DNA of 64,000 nucleotides from Albifimbria verrucaria (lineage: Eukaryota > Ascomycota > Sordariomycetes > Hypocreales > Stachybotryaceae), in contig JAHREC010000013.1 in the NCBI GenBank assembly GCA_020081605.1, positions 4,402,001-4,466,000 on the forward strand, in the 5' to 3' direction. Shown here piece after piece: positions 36,125 through 47,164 of the stretch (the stretch's first letter is position 1; every line of letters begins with the position of its first letter). A program made the translations under genes and the position numbers. The notes beneath the pieces are model-generated. The model ran no database searches. It saw only the letters and a program-made list of their open reading frames with translations, and was not told where the DNA came from.

Positions 36125-36803
36125 TCAGGGCGCTGGTGCCTCATCTGCAACCCCGCCCAGCTTATTCTTCTTCTTCTTAGGCTTCTTCTTCTTTTTCCTT
36201 GACTGACCAGCATCTGTGGTGACGGTATTTACAACAGCAGCAGCAGTATCGCTATCTCCTGTCGTCATGGGGGCATCTGGAGATGGCGCCTTGTCTTGTG
36301 TAGCTCCATTGGGGGCTCTCCGTCGACTGGCTTATCCTCCGCAATGTCGCTCCCTTCCGGCGTAGCACCAGTGGAGGTGTCTTGCTCAACCACAGCTTGC
36401 ACCCTTCGCGGCCTCTTCCGCTTCCCTAAAGCACTCCTCCCGACGTCCTCATCGCCTCGCTCCCGTCCCGCGCTGCTGCGCCTGCCCCGCCAGCTCTGCG
36501 CTTCCCGAGCAGCCTGTTGCGCAAGATTCTATCCTCCTTTGCGATGTCCGTCTTGGTCTTGCTTGCATCCGCCTCTGCGACGTATCCAATGCCCTCGTTG
36601 AGCCGCGCGCCCCGGCGCATGTCCTCCTCGTCGTCCTCTGCCACTTGACGGTGCTGCCGCCGTGACGTGGGCGCCTGGGAGCTGGGATTCATGTTCTTTA
36701 GGTTGGAGAACCTGCTGGCTATGGCCATGGATATACGGTTCGACAGCGCGGCGGCATCGGGGGCGACCGGGAGCTGCGTTTTGTTCTGTGTCGGCTGCGG
36801 CAT
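36125..36803 (-). CDS. Small Lys-rich, probably nuclear/nucleolar conserved protein
   Basis: A single exon of about 226 aa after repair. It starts MPQPTQNKTQLPV with a helical SNRISMAIASRFSNLKN. The central part reads NEGIGYVAEADASKTKTDIAK, then EDRILRNRLLGKR. Next come an acidic/basic linker with GKRKRPRRVQ and a C-terminal KKKKKPKKKKNKLGG patch, a strong nuclear or nucleolar signal. It resembles small fungal DUF3245-type proteins, but I hold that loosely. The frame breaks at a CC run on the plus strand (36455-36456) and a G5 run (36311-36315), both one base short. Without repair, the frame would stop before the basic tail. Confidence 0.65.
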
Positions 36804-37355
36804 CGTGGTTCGTGGCTGCCGACGAGCGGCGGTTGTGCGAGGTTCGGGTCAGCAGCGACTGGGCTTTTCGGTCAATTTGTATGGATATTGTAGCGATTTA
36901 TTCGGAGTGTCTGACGATGGAGAAATGAACAAGTAACGCTGAGATATTACGGATTGAAACTAAGTTGATGTCGAGGATGTAAGTTGTCGTTGCATGGAAT
37001 TATTTACTGACTTGTCTTATCGATAAGATCAGGCTCAACTCTAGGCGTATTTAACGATAGAGGCACGTTCTCATTCCATCATCCCATTGTCACAATGTAA
37101 GTCAGAAACTTGTGAGGATAGTTGTAATAGTTTTCAAGGTTTGTTATAATCATTAGTGAGGACCTGACTGCTGAGTCGTATGCCCAAAGGATATTATACA
37201 AGAGACATTATGTATGTGATACAAAGAGAAGCCTTACAGCATGAGGATGCTTTTATCGCAGTAATCCTTCGTTCAGTCATAGGCCTACAGTTGGCCCCCA
37301 ATTGCAAAACGCCGGCGCTCCCATCCTTGTTGGAAAATGCTTACAATAAACTGTG
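36804..37355. other. Intergenic region, A/T-rich
   Basis: About 550 bp between two minus-strand genes. It probably contains the promoter of the Lys-rich gene and the 3' UTR of DLT1. Nothing further is seen. Confidence 0.5.
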
Positions 37356-38656
37356 TCAAATGCTGCCCGCGGTGTCCCTGAGTGACAGCACAAATGGAAG
37401 ATCATCCAGATCCTCATGAGTGGCAAGTCGGATGATGGAGCGCGAATCATTGGATGTTCTCGAGTGTAGACTCGAGTTTGATTGTTGGCGTATAGGGACA
37501 TGCCTTGGCGCCTGCGAAATACTACTATTGCTGGACTGCCGCGAGATCATGTCCGCTCTTCTACTTCTGGGTGTAGTCGGCGCGGTCCGGTAATGCCGCC
37601 AGGTGTTTGCTGAAGGAGTCCTCGGCGGCCGCCGGATGGAGCTCTGTGTGCTGACGGTGACTGATCGGGATAAAGTGCCAGCGGGAGATGAGGGACCTGT
37701 GCCTGCTGGCGCGTCGTTATCAATGTCGCTCTCGGTAGGTGCATATAGCTCATCTTCGCCATCGTCTTGTTGGTCCAACTCCAAAGCATCCAGGTCTAAT
37801 GGCTTCATCGAGCGAAGAATCTCGGCAAAAGATGCATAAGATCCTTGAACTGTGCGCTCAAGACCGGTTTGGTCGCGAATCGAGCATGTTCATATTGCGC
37901 CAGGAATTCCATAACTGTAGGGCCTGGCTCGAGAACTCCCAGACTTCCTAAGTGATCGAGGTAACCACGGAGGCTTAGGTTAGGTTGCCTCTGCAACATT
38001 GCAACTGCTTCTGCATCTAACACGGGAGGCTGCGACTCGGAGGTGGGATCAGGCGGAGCAAAGGTAAGTGCCTTGGCTTCAATAAGATTCGGAAGTTCGG
38101 AGATAACCGTGATGTATTGTAGATTGGGAAAATCGTGGGAGTTCGGCGATGCCCAGCCCGGGTGCTCGATATTCGCCCACATCTTCCGATTAGGCAGAAT
38201 AGGGACTGTGCCTGCATCGCCAGTTCCCGTTCGAGTCTTGGCCAGGCGCAGCGTCACTGGGGCGTGGTCCTGGTCTTGTGAATCGTCCTTTGGCTGGACC
38301 CTCGGACGCGCCTCATACGCGATGGTAGCACTGTGGTCCAGCCCCGCCTGAATCATCTTGTAGACAGCATTTTTGAGATCGGATTTTTCGATCGGGACCC
38401 ATGTCTTGGGTATTGATGCTAAGACGGTCTTGTTGACATACAAGCGGATGGCGTAGATGAAGCCGACAATGAGGATGGTGGCCAAGAAGCAGACGGCGAG
38501 GATCCAGATATTATAAATTTGTTGATTCCTTATCGAGCGCACGATGACATCGCCGGGAGTAATGACCAGTAAAGCGAGAAGGAGAACATATAGAAGCAGA
38601 TAAAGAGACCGGTAGAGGGCACGAAAGAACGTTCGCTTGTGCGCCATGTCGGCCAT
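37356..38656 (-). CDS. DLT1: Defect-at-low-temperature protein 1 (Dlt1) family
   Basis: Two-pass membrane protein of the fungal Dlt1 family, named for cold sensitivity in yeast; its molecular role is unknown. The start is ATG 38656 (MADMAHKRTFFRALYRSLY); ATG 38647 is an alternative. Membrane segments are LYLLLYVLLLALLVITP (about residues 17-36) and IWILAVCFLATILIVGFIYA (about 50-70). A conserved cytosolic part follows (TWVPIEKSDLKNAVYKMI, with PGWASPNSHDFPNLQY). The tail is Ser/Arg-rich and disordered, ending RDTAGSI. The total is about 433 aa. The frame breaks at an A4 run on the plus strand (37827-37830). Adding one base joins DLMHLF to AEILRSMKPLDLDALEL. No intron is needed. Confidence 0.88.
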
Positions 38657-39492
38657 GCTAGCTCCAGCCAGGGCGGACCGACCCGGAAAACTCGACGGTA
38701 ATGGATACTGGTAATCGCATGGCTAAGGTGGCGGAGGATCCATGGATGGCCGTTGGGTCCGAAGCACTGCTGGGGAGAAAGGAAACCGAGTATTGTATTG
38801 CTGTCGAGGCGTTGAGGTGGATGAAGGGGAGAGTGAGGCTGGTAATGAATGTCTAATTTACCAAGACCTTACTAAGTAAAGCGCGGGTACAGGTAGGTAC
38901 AGGTAGGTACAGGCATTTTAGCACTACTGATACAGGGATCGTTCTAGGGGAGCTTTTTGTTTGTCTCGCGTGGGGCAACTGGAAATGACGTCTGAAACGT
39001 CACAGCTTGGACACTGACACTCAGATGCACAATCCTCCATTGATCAGAAACGAACCCTCTTGGTAAATGTTTGATATGAGCACTCTGCTACAGCCTACAG
39101 GTAGCCACGTACACGGTTGACACTGCCAGGCTACGGCGGGTCCATACACCTGCTTGTGACAACACCTTTCAGGCGTTGCCTTGGTCTGACGGCTCACTGA
39201 ATGCCCACTACCTAAGGTACGAGCACTAACAGCTTACAGCGAGCTAACGTTAGCTAACAGGGTCTTGCAGTGCTCACAGTTATCTACTCCCCAACATATC
39301 CGTGACTTTTTGATAAACAAAAGTAGCCATCATACATACCCAAAGTCATCATTTATGACACTTGCACTGGTCTGTTCTTAGCAATGCTGCATGCTGCCTT
39401 TGTGTTTGTCCACTCTTTGGCGTGAACTGGTATCTTCATATACATAGCGTCTAAGAAACTTCCTTGCTTCCGTTACAGGCACGTCGGTTCCG
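38657..39492. other. Intergenic region DLT1 promoter / NDC1 3' end
   Basis: About 840 bp without a gene. It contains the 10-bp tandem repeat at 38887-38913. Confidence 0.6.
38887..38913. repeat. 10-bp tandem repeat (GGTACAGGTA)
   Basis: Nearly three copies of GGTACAGGTA. It is the most regular of the AGGTA-type tracts and sits in the DLT1 upstream region. Confidence 0.85.
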
Positions 39493-41563
39493 TTACCGGA
39501 CCTCTTCCATCTCAGGACCCCTCTGGCTCCTGTGACGCCTCGATGCGTTCGAGTTTTCTTTCGGAGGAACAGCCTCCTTCACTTTTGGCTTCTCCACAAC
39601 CTCGGATTTGGGCTTCGACATGACCTCCTTCGCGGCACGCAGATCGGTCGAAGTCAGGCGCAGGTCGCTGCTGTATGGCTCAAAGTGAGCCAACACAAGC
39701 TCAAGACCGGCCCGCATAGCATCTAGCACCTCGTCCACCTCAGGAGTATCTCTTACTCCGGTGACGTCGGTCCAGTGTGTAGAAAAGCCTGATTTCAAAG
39801 CCTCGACCTTCTTGATCACCATCGTGAGTGTCCTCACAATGCTGGCAACGTCTCTGTGGACATTGCCAAACTTATCCTCCTGCAGACTCTGTACGGCCAA
39901 TTTGCAGAGCGCAGCCACAGCATTGGTATACAGGGTTGGCTCTACGTGGGGCACACCGAGCACAGTAGCTGTGAACCGGGTGCGGAAATCATGTCGAAAT
40001 AATGGGCCAATGTAATCCAGTTTGAGCAATTGAACAGCGAATAGCTCAAATTGGCCCTTGACGTGATCTGGAGTCATTGCCTCTTGCTGCTCCTTGGTCA
40101 ACATCCGGTCCTTGGCCTCTTTCCAGTGCTTCTTCACGATCGGGCTGAGTTTCGACGCAGGGGTCTCGCCAGGGCTCCTGGCCACATAATCCACAGCCTT
40201 CTCAACACCTCCTCTAGCACTCGCTCTGCTATTGGAGATTGGTTCATCGCGCGGTGGAGCTGCGACTCGGTGTTTCTGTAGCTCAACGGGAGGCTCCGGC
40301 TGTACCAAAGCTGGGGTTTGCCATAGTCATCAACACGAGTCTCAATGCCTTTGATCACATCCATACAGATGGCGTAAACTTGTGACCACATCGGTCCATC
40401 CTTGCGGTCAATATCGTCGAAGATTGCCTGCCTCCTCACGTCGAAGTTCTCGGCAATCAGGGCAAGTTCCCACATTGCGAAGCACTAGTTTAAGTTAGTT
40501 TCTTGCAATCAACAAACGGAAAAACGGACAAACCTTGATCGGGAGCTTCTTGCTCTTCAACCCGCTGAGGAGACTGCCATTCGGGTCTTTCGATTCGGAT
40601 GTAAGCGGCTTGCCGTTCTTCAGAGGTGCCTTAACCATGAAGGCAGAGAAGGCAGTGTTTCCGGAAGCCCAAATAAATGACAGCAGAGTTCCAGCAAGTA
40701 CGCATCTAGCGATAACATAGACATCTAGCGGCCATGATGGAGGAAGAATGCTTGTCTTGGGCATGTTGTAGAAGGGTCGCATGAACATCAGAGTCCAGCT
40801 CCACACCGTCGATCGAAGGAGGGTGTGGTAAAGCAGTACCGCCACTGGTATCGTTGTGATAGACTGCGATACACATCCTATAAGCACCACAGGGAGTTGT
40901 GCAAGAACGTTGCCTAGTGATCCAGAAGCGGCACCCTTCTGCTGTTCGCCCGCGGCGCTCAGCTTCTTTGCCTTGCCGAGATCGAGACGATCGGCGTCGC
41001 GCTGGTAATGGTAGACGGTTTGGAGTATAGCACACGTCACCATGTAGCACACCAGGAACAGCGGGCGTTCGTTAAGTCGGACTCGATCACCACTGAATGG
41101 AGTGACCCATCCTAGGCTTGCCGTCTCCGGCATGGACCAGAGGAAGACGTGGCTAAAGACCAAGCTCGAAATTCCGTACCAGAATGCAGTCTCATATGCG
41201 TAGAAGCTGGTAAGGGAGGCGCACAAAATCTGCCAACCGGAGCCGGATGTTCGAAGTCCAACGTGATATTGCGCGATACGTAGAATGAGGATCGCAAGCC
41301 CGCAGGCAAAGATAAGAGCGGTTCGGAAGCCGGCTGGACCTAGAGGAAACCATGACCAAAGGACTATAACGGGATGGTCAGCATACGAATTGCTTCACTT
41401 GGAAGACAACAGCGTGCTACTCACAGGAGCTCCATTGCGTCAAGATTAAAGCTTCCAAATAGGAAACAGCCAATAAGACAGTCGCGGTTGAGGAAAACCG
41501 CCTGTGCAAAGCGGGTTGGAGGAAGTCCTTATAAGGAGCTTTTCTTACTGCGGTGGCCGCCAT
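39493..41563 (-). CDS. NDC1: Transmembrane nucleoporin Ndc1
   Basis: Integral membrane nucleoporin that anchors the nuclear pore complex and, in fungi, the spindle pole body in the nuclear envelope. Exons are 41425-41563, 40534-41363 and 39493-40484, with introns of 61 and 49 bp. I chose ATG 41563 because it gives MAATAVRKAPYKDFLQPALH, the usual family start; an in-frame ATG at 41620 would add 19 residues. About six hydrophobic segments lie in the first half, from ATVLLAVSYLEALIL onward. A soluble C-terminal half follows (FAMWELALIAENFDVRRQAI, MWSQVYAICMDVIKGIE, then VDEVLDAMRAGLELVLAHFE) and ends PEMEEVR. The length is about 653 aa. The frame breaks at a G4 run on the plus strand (40313-40316), one base short; repair gives YGKPPALVQPEPPVELQ. 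The gene is divergent from PEP12. Confidence 0.9.
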
Positions 41564-41938
41564 CTCCGCAGCGCATCCTCCAGGGTGAAAGAAATTGTGG
41601 AAGTTGCTGCACGGTTCCAAGTCAATTGGGACAGTAAATAAAAATCACCAGCTAGCAACAAGCTGTTTGGGTGCAGGCTGCGCTACGCCCGCTTTGGGCA
41701 GGGGTCGATGCAGTAATCATCACGTGACGATATGCGTCCAGATAAGCGTCGGCGGGACCGCACCTCCGACCTGTTACGTAGGAGGTGCGCCTCATTGAAG
41801 TCACGGGCGAGGCAGCAGACCAACTTGAATCAACATCAACATAGACCGCCGGAGTGAATTTGAAGCCTTTCTTTGGAAGCGCCCGCCCATTCTCGTAACA
41901 AATCATTGGGTTTACAGTCACCGTCTCTCTCTCTCAAC
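41564..41938. promoter_or_regulatory. Divergent promoter NDC1 / PEP12
   Basis: A 375-bp intergenic region between divergent start codons. It contains TCACGTGA at 41720-41727 and a CT-rich stretch (CTCTCTCTCTC) immediately before the PEP12 ATG. No frame is supportable. Confidence 0.5.
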
Positions 41939-42784
41939 ATGTCCTACGACCAGCTCTCGAGCCTCGAATCAGGGCGTCGCGGCGGCTACAGCGACGACCC
42001 CGGCTTCAAGACTTGCTCTATGAGCTCAAGAGCAAACTGCAAACGCTCCTGAGCAGCAACCGAAAGCTTTCAAACGATGTCGGCGTTCTGGGTACGAAGC
42101 GAGACACCCCTCGCCTGAGGGAGCGCGTGCATCATTCGATGGAAAAGACTCGCGACATCTGCAAGGAGATTGGAGATGGCATCAAGAAGCTGCAGACGTG
42201 GGAAGATCTCTCGGTATGTCATGTTATCCACATTTATGGAAACCCAGGCACTAACAATCCCAGAAACAACAAAAATATGAGCAAACCAAGGTTTCGAGCG
42301 ACTTCCAGGCTGCTCTTCAGGAGTTCCAGGGTCTACAACGTACCGCATTGGAGAAGCAGCGCGCCTCCGTCACAGCCGCCCGTGCTGCACATGATTCGGA
42401 ACCGGGCCAGGCCGACGAATCTTCCGGGGCCAACTGCAACAGCTGCAGCAACAAGAGCTGTCGCAGCTCGCTCCACAAGACGAGGTGGACTTCCAGGAGG
42501 CCCTTATCATCGAGCGTGAGGAAGAGATCCGCAACATCGAGCAGGGAGTTGGAGACTTGAACGTGCTGTTTAGGCAAGTGGCGCAGATTGTTAGCGAGCA
42601 GGGAGAGCAGCTGGGAACTATCGAGGATAATGTCGAAAACGTTCGAACCGACACACGCCAGGCCGACATTGAGAACCGTCAAGCGGCCAGGTACCAGAAG
42701 GCCGCTCGTAACAAGAGCTGCTGCTTGCTCCTCATTTTGGCCGTCATTTTGACGATTGTGTTATTGGCGATTTTCTTGGACTAG
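41939..42784 (+). CDS. PEP12: Endosomal t-SNARE syntaxin Pep12
   Basis: Qa-SNARE of the late endosome/prevacuole. The start is ATG 41939 (MSYDQLSSLESGRRGGYSDD). The Habc-type region contains LKSKLQTLLSSNRKLSND. The intron 42214-42263 joins WEDLS to KQQKYEQTKVSSDFQ. The SNARE motif runs over about residues 170-235 (EALIIEREEEIRNIEQGVGD, then VSEQGEQLGTIEDNVENV with the zero-layer Gln). A C-terminal anchor (LLLILAVILTIVLLAIFLD) follows a KSCC dicysteine that may be palmitoylated. The total is about 265 aa. The frame breaks near 42004-42008 (before DLLYELKSK) and at a G4 run (42426-42429), each one base short. The start is divergent from NDC1. Confidence 0.9.
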
Positions 42785-42941
42785 AGGATGAGTGCTTGTA
42801 GAGGGACTTTTGTTATGATTGAGATGGCGCTTCATTCTTTGCCATTTGGCGTCTATTGGGTATTTGTATAGTACTACATAGTGATCCCTCCCGGCTTATC
42901 GTACATACGGGTTACAGTTGTTGATTCAGTTTCCGCATACC

Positions 42942-44021
42942 CTAGCAATATTGACTATTTATTTCTTGGAAGCAATTTGGCTCGTGTTTCTCAGAAACGG
43001 CAGGACTGGCCTTAGAGGTGGCCGAATCCTCTCGGGCTTTTTCGGTTTGGGGATCAGCTTCTCCAGCAGGACGTCGTTGACTTGGGTGAGAGAAAAGATG
43101 CCGCCCAATATAAGAAGATCGCACTGGGCAGGTCGGCAAAGAGCAGAGGAAAGAGAGGGACGGCTAGCGAAGCTCTGCCGAGGGCTTTCTGCAACATGAC
43201 AATCGGAGCCTGGCGAATTCCAGAGTTGTCAAGTGATAACAAGTCCCGGAGGCGTTCAGTGGACATCTTGAACCACGAGTTCCGGGCAAGGATGGCAGAG
43301 CAAAGCACAGGCAGGACAAAATAGGGGTCCATGGCAGTAAGGTCGGCAAACCATAGGCTGCCGCCTTGTGACAGAGATGCATCGAACAGACTGCTAGAAA
43401 CCACGTTGTTCGTCGAACTTGACGTTCCTGCACCCAATGCGTGGCTGAGGGCGCCTGTCGGAGCGCCACAGAGACGCCTGAGAGATTCCGAGACGACGAC
43501 AAAGGGAAGAAGCCGAGAAGAGGTGCAAAGGCCTTCCATCTTTGCACGCCCCACGTCTTGTAGATTCTAGATCGCGACCTTTCAACGAGGCCCGCAAGTT
43601 TGACATCTCTCATGAATTTTGTCTGGGAACCCTCGGCGGCGGGCACAACGGCCGCATGGCGCGAGGTCCAAGCCGTGACAAGAGGGTTCAGTTTGGCCTG
43701 CTTGTACAGCAGGCGGCGGGAATAGTACTGCAGCGGCAGGCGAAAGGTGAAGTTTACGCACACTGCCGCCAAAGGGATGCTAACGTACCACGGGAGGCCA
43801 AGACCGTGCAGTGACGAAAAGCCATGCGCAGACCATGTGATGAGACCATCCACGGCGGATCCTACGGGCCCAAGGTGAAAAGCACGACGACCGTGCTTGC
43901 CATTCCAAGATGTAGCCAGGCCTTGACGGCGCCAGGTGTGGCCATAGCTATGGGTCGCAAAGGCAGCTGGTGTCCTGCGAACTAGAGACGACATGACGGA
44001 CGGCTTCATGTGCCCTCGCAA
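42942..44021 (-). CDS. COX18: Mitochondrial inner-membrane insertase Cox18 (Oxa1/YidC family)
   Basis: Membrane insertase needed for export of the C-terminal domain of Cox2. Starts are possible at ATG 44021, 44006 or 43994. The N-terminus is basic and Ser/Arg-rich, like a presequence. The family core follows: HGLGLPWYVSIPLAAVCVNF, then FRLPLQYYSRRLLYKQAKL, and further membrane segments around FPFVVVSESLRRL, PYFVLPVLCSAIL and PSAIFLYWAASF. The frame breaks at a G3 run on the plus strand (43504-43506) and an A4 run (43093-43096), each one base short. After VNDVLLEKLIPKPKK two tails are possible. The unshifted frame stops at 42959. If a T5 run (43038-43042) is also one short, the tail reads KAREDSATSKASPAVSEKHE and stops at 42942. 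I prefer the second because its composition is more protein-like, but this is open. Confidence 0.8.
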
Positions 44022-45128
44022 GGCAACAGCCCGGCCTGGAGATGTCGAACGCGTCTACCTCGAATTACAAGTACCATGTGAGTGAGGCAGATGACGGGTG
44101 GTGACTCCGGGTACGAAGGTTGAGGCGCTAAGGCGGGGAGTATGGGTTTGTCGTGTGGGAGAGGTGAAAGATTGCATGACCCCAGCCAAGGCGCAGTGCA
44201 ACACAACGGCGACTGACCCGTGAGGTCGGCTGAGGTGGGTCCTCGGTTGCAGCCGCTGCGACTCCCTTCAGGTACAGGGACAGACAGTAGGTAAGGTGCC
44301 TACCTGAGTTAAGTTAGGTACAGTGTTGCCTGCACATGTACCGGAGTACAGCAAGGTACCTGTCCCGAGTCCATCTGACTGTACCGCCATTGACTTTCTG
44401 ACCAAGTAAGCCAAGATCACACAATTGGAAATCTGGGTAGGCACCTGGTAGTTCTAGGTTTCGAGCGAAATCGCAAGGTATCTGGCCAAGGAACTTTACT
44501 TACCTCAAGCGCACGTGAATGCCCTCCAGCACCAGTACACTTTAAGTACTGACATTTTGAAATACCTAAATCAGCGACCAGGTACCCATCCTAGGTAGCA
44601 TGCATTGCCCCAACTGCACGCAATGATCGGCAGTCACAATGGAGTCAATGTCGATTCGCGAGGCCTGACGGCTGTCTCAGTGCCTGTGTCATGTTCGATT
44701 TGGAACCCACTGGTGGGAGAGCACAGGACGGATTCAAGAGGCCACCGTGACCAACCTAGTGGGGAGGGGGAGACCCTGGGAATTCTTCTACTATGGTATG
44801 GCAGCCTGAAAGTCTAGATGCCCATCGCTCGGGCAGGTACCTTACAGGCGGGAGCCGGTAGGCAAGATACACACCCATTGCACCGGCCACTTTAGCTGAC
44901 AGGACAGGTACATAGTACGTCAACCAAAAACCCCACCTCGCCCTTAGCTCGCCGTGAGCTCTCCACCCTCCAACTCCCTTTAACCCTCTTCCAGCGACCA
45001 TGATCTGTAGCTTTCCGATCCAAGCTGCCGCCCCGGGACACGATCCTAAACTCGCCTACCCTTCGCTCGCTACGCCGCCTGTTCCTACAGCCTTCTATTT
45101 TCTGCATTGACAACGATATCCCTTCGCA
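44022..45128. other. Divergent promoter region COX18 / ALG11
   Basis: About 1.1 kb. It contains an AGGTA/GTACC-rich cluster (44270-44370), CACGTG at 44512-44517, and further GTACCT words to about 44850. No supportable gene. Confidence 0.55.
44270..44370. repeat. Degenerate AGGTA/GTACC cluster
   Basis: About 100 bp of irregular AGGTACAG, GTACCTG and TACCGG words, similar to the tract at 1230-1335. Confidence 0.6.
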
Positions 45129-46924
45129 ATGGCCGCCGACCAACCGGCTTCGTCGCCCGGCAAGGGGCGCAACCCATCTCTTAACACGCTCCTGATGGCC
45201 TCGCTGCCTCTGGTCTTCCTCTGGAGCCTGCCCGTTCTCATCCAGCTGCTGGGCTCCTCGCTTGGCTGGACCCTGCGGAAGAAGACCGACGGCCGACGTG
45301 CTCACCTCAAGGCACTCATGGATGAGGACGACAAGAAATACAGGGTGCGCAACGCAGGACGGGAAAGCAACCTCGGCGAGGAGTGGCGCAATATCAAGGC
45401 CCTGGCCGAGCAAAAGGATACGCAGAAGGACTGGGATGGCATCATCGGCTTTTTCACCCCTTCTGGTACGTTTGCTTCCTAGAAACCTCTCACATTCGTT
45501 AACACCCTAGTCAAGCAACGCCGGTGGTGGCGGAGAACGGGTCCTCTGGGCAGCCATTCGGGCCACACAGCTGCGATGGCCCAAGGCGAAATGTGTCGTG
45601 TACACAGGAGACCACGACGTAACCAAAGAAGCCATCCTAGCCCGTGTTCAGGTATGGCCCCTGTGAACAGACAAACGGCTTGAACAGTCAGGCTTACTTT
45701 TTGTAGAACAGGTTCAATATCCAGCTCCATGCGCCTACCATAACCTTTCTTTACTTATCCAAGAGGCACTGGGTTCTCGCTTCTACCTGGCCTAAATTCA
45801 CTCTTCTCGGCCAGTCCATAGGATCCATGATTCTCGCTTGGGATGCCTTCTCCTTGCTCGTTCCCGACGTTTTCATCGACACCATGGGCTACGCCTTTGC
45901 ACTCGGACTCTGCCGGTTCCTCTTTCCCTCGATCCCTACCGGTGCATACGTACACTATCCCACGATTTCCACAGACATGCTCGAATCCCTTGACCCAACT
46001 TCTGCTGTTGGATCTCAAGGCGTCAACGCTGGTCAGGGCACCGGCGCAAGAGGCAAGGTCAAGAAGATCTACTGGCAAAAGTTTGCCACGTTGTACTGCT
46101 GGGTCGGCGCAACTATAGACGTCGTCATGACCAACTCGACTTGGACTCAAACCCACATCAAGAAACTCTGGGGACCCCAACGCGAGGGGATGCCCGGAAG
46201 AGCCCCATCAGCGTTGTCTACCCCCGTGGCTGTCAGCGAAATGGAGGAGGAAGTCGAAGTGTCGGAGAAGAGTGAAAAGAAGAGAGGTCCCATTATCGTA
46301 TACATTGCACAATTCAGGCCCGAGAAGAATCATCAGCTCATACTGCAATCGTTCGCCGAGTTCATTAAGCGTGGGAGCAAAGCAAGTAAAGATGCCCAGC
46401 TGGTGCTCATTGGCAGTGTCCGAGATGACCATGACTCGAAAAGAGTCTACCAGCTTCGGCTCCTTGCCAACGAGCTCTCCATCAAGGACCGCGTCGAATT
46501 TCATCTTGACGCATCGTGGCCGGAGATTCTGGAGTGGCTGAGGAAAGCTTCTGTTGGTGTCAATGGCATGTGGAACGAACACTTCGGTATTGGCGTCGTG
46601 GAGTACCAGGCGGCTGGGCTCATCTCCGTGGTTCATGACAGCGGCGGCCCCAAGCTAGATATTGTCGTCGAGATCGACGGACAGCCAACAGGTAAGATGC
46701 CCTGTACTGAAATTTGCACCAATGAACAACAGCTAAGATGTTTGACTAGGTTTTCACGCCACCACTCCCCAGGAATTTGCAGAGGGCTTCGAGAAGGCTT
46801 TGTCGCTGCCTGACCCCTGGCCGTTCGCAGGCGGGCACGTCAGTCAGCCAAAAGATTCACAGAAGAGGAATTTGCAACCAAGTGGTTGGAGGAGGTGGAA
46901 CGTTTGGTGGCACTGAGCAAATAA
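45129..46924 (+). CDS. ALG11: ER alpha-1,2-mannosyltransferase Alg11
   Basis: Adds the fourth and fifth mannoses to Man3GlcNAc2-PP-dolichol on the cytosolic ER face. Exons are 45129-45465, 45516-45651, 45707-46691 and 46750-46924. An N-terminal membrane anchor ([21 protein letters not shown]) precedes the conserved [15 protein letters not shown] glycine-rich motif and [22 protein letters not shown] and [11 protein letters not shown] follow. The C-terminal GT4 domain has [15 protein letters not shown] and the EX7E motif in [14 protein letters not shown]. The length is about 544 aa. The frame breaks at T5 (45450-45454), where one T gives the GFFHPFCNAGG motif spliced at 45465/45516. It breaks again at C4 (46814-46817) in the last exon, where one C gives [20 protein letters not shown] to the stop. 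Confidence 0.94.
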
Positions 46925-47164
46925 TGATTCGTTGACTTTGGTTGCGGCATAGACTAAAAGGATACCCCTTTCTCATCTTTTCACTTGTCACGTCTGGATG
47001 GTATAGATACAATGAGCGCTGAATTACAAGACTGGAACATAAATTACAGACTCAGCCTTGGTCATTTGGACAAAGCGGCTGATTAAATATAAGTGCAGAC
47101 GACAGCATCTATCTCTGCTTCATTGAGTACACGGATATCTAAGGGTGAAGGACTTGCAACAAGT
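46925..47164. other. Short convergent 3' region
   Basis: 240 bp between the ALG11 and gamma-glutamyltransferase stops. A/T-rich, with nothing else seen. Confidence 0.6.
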
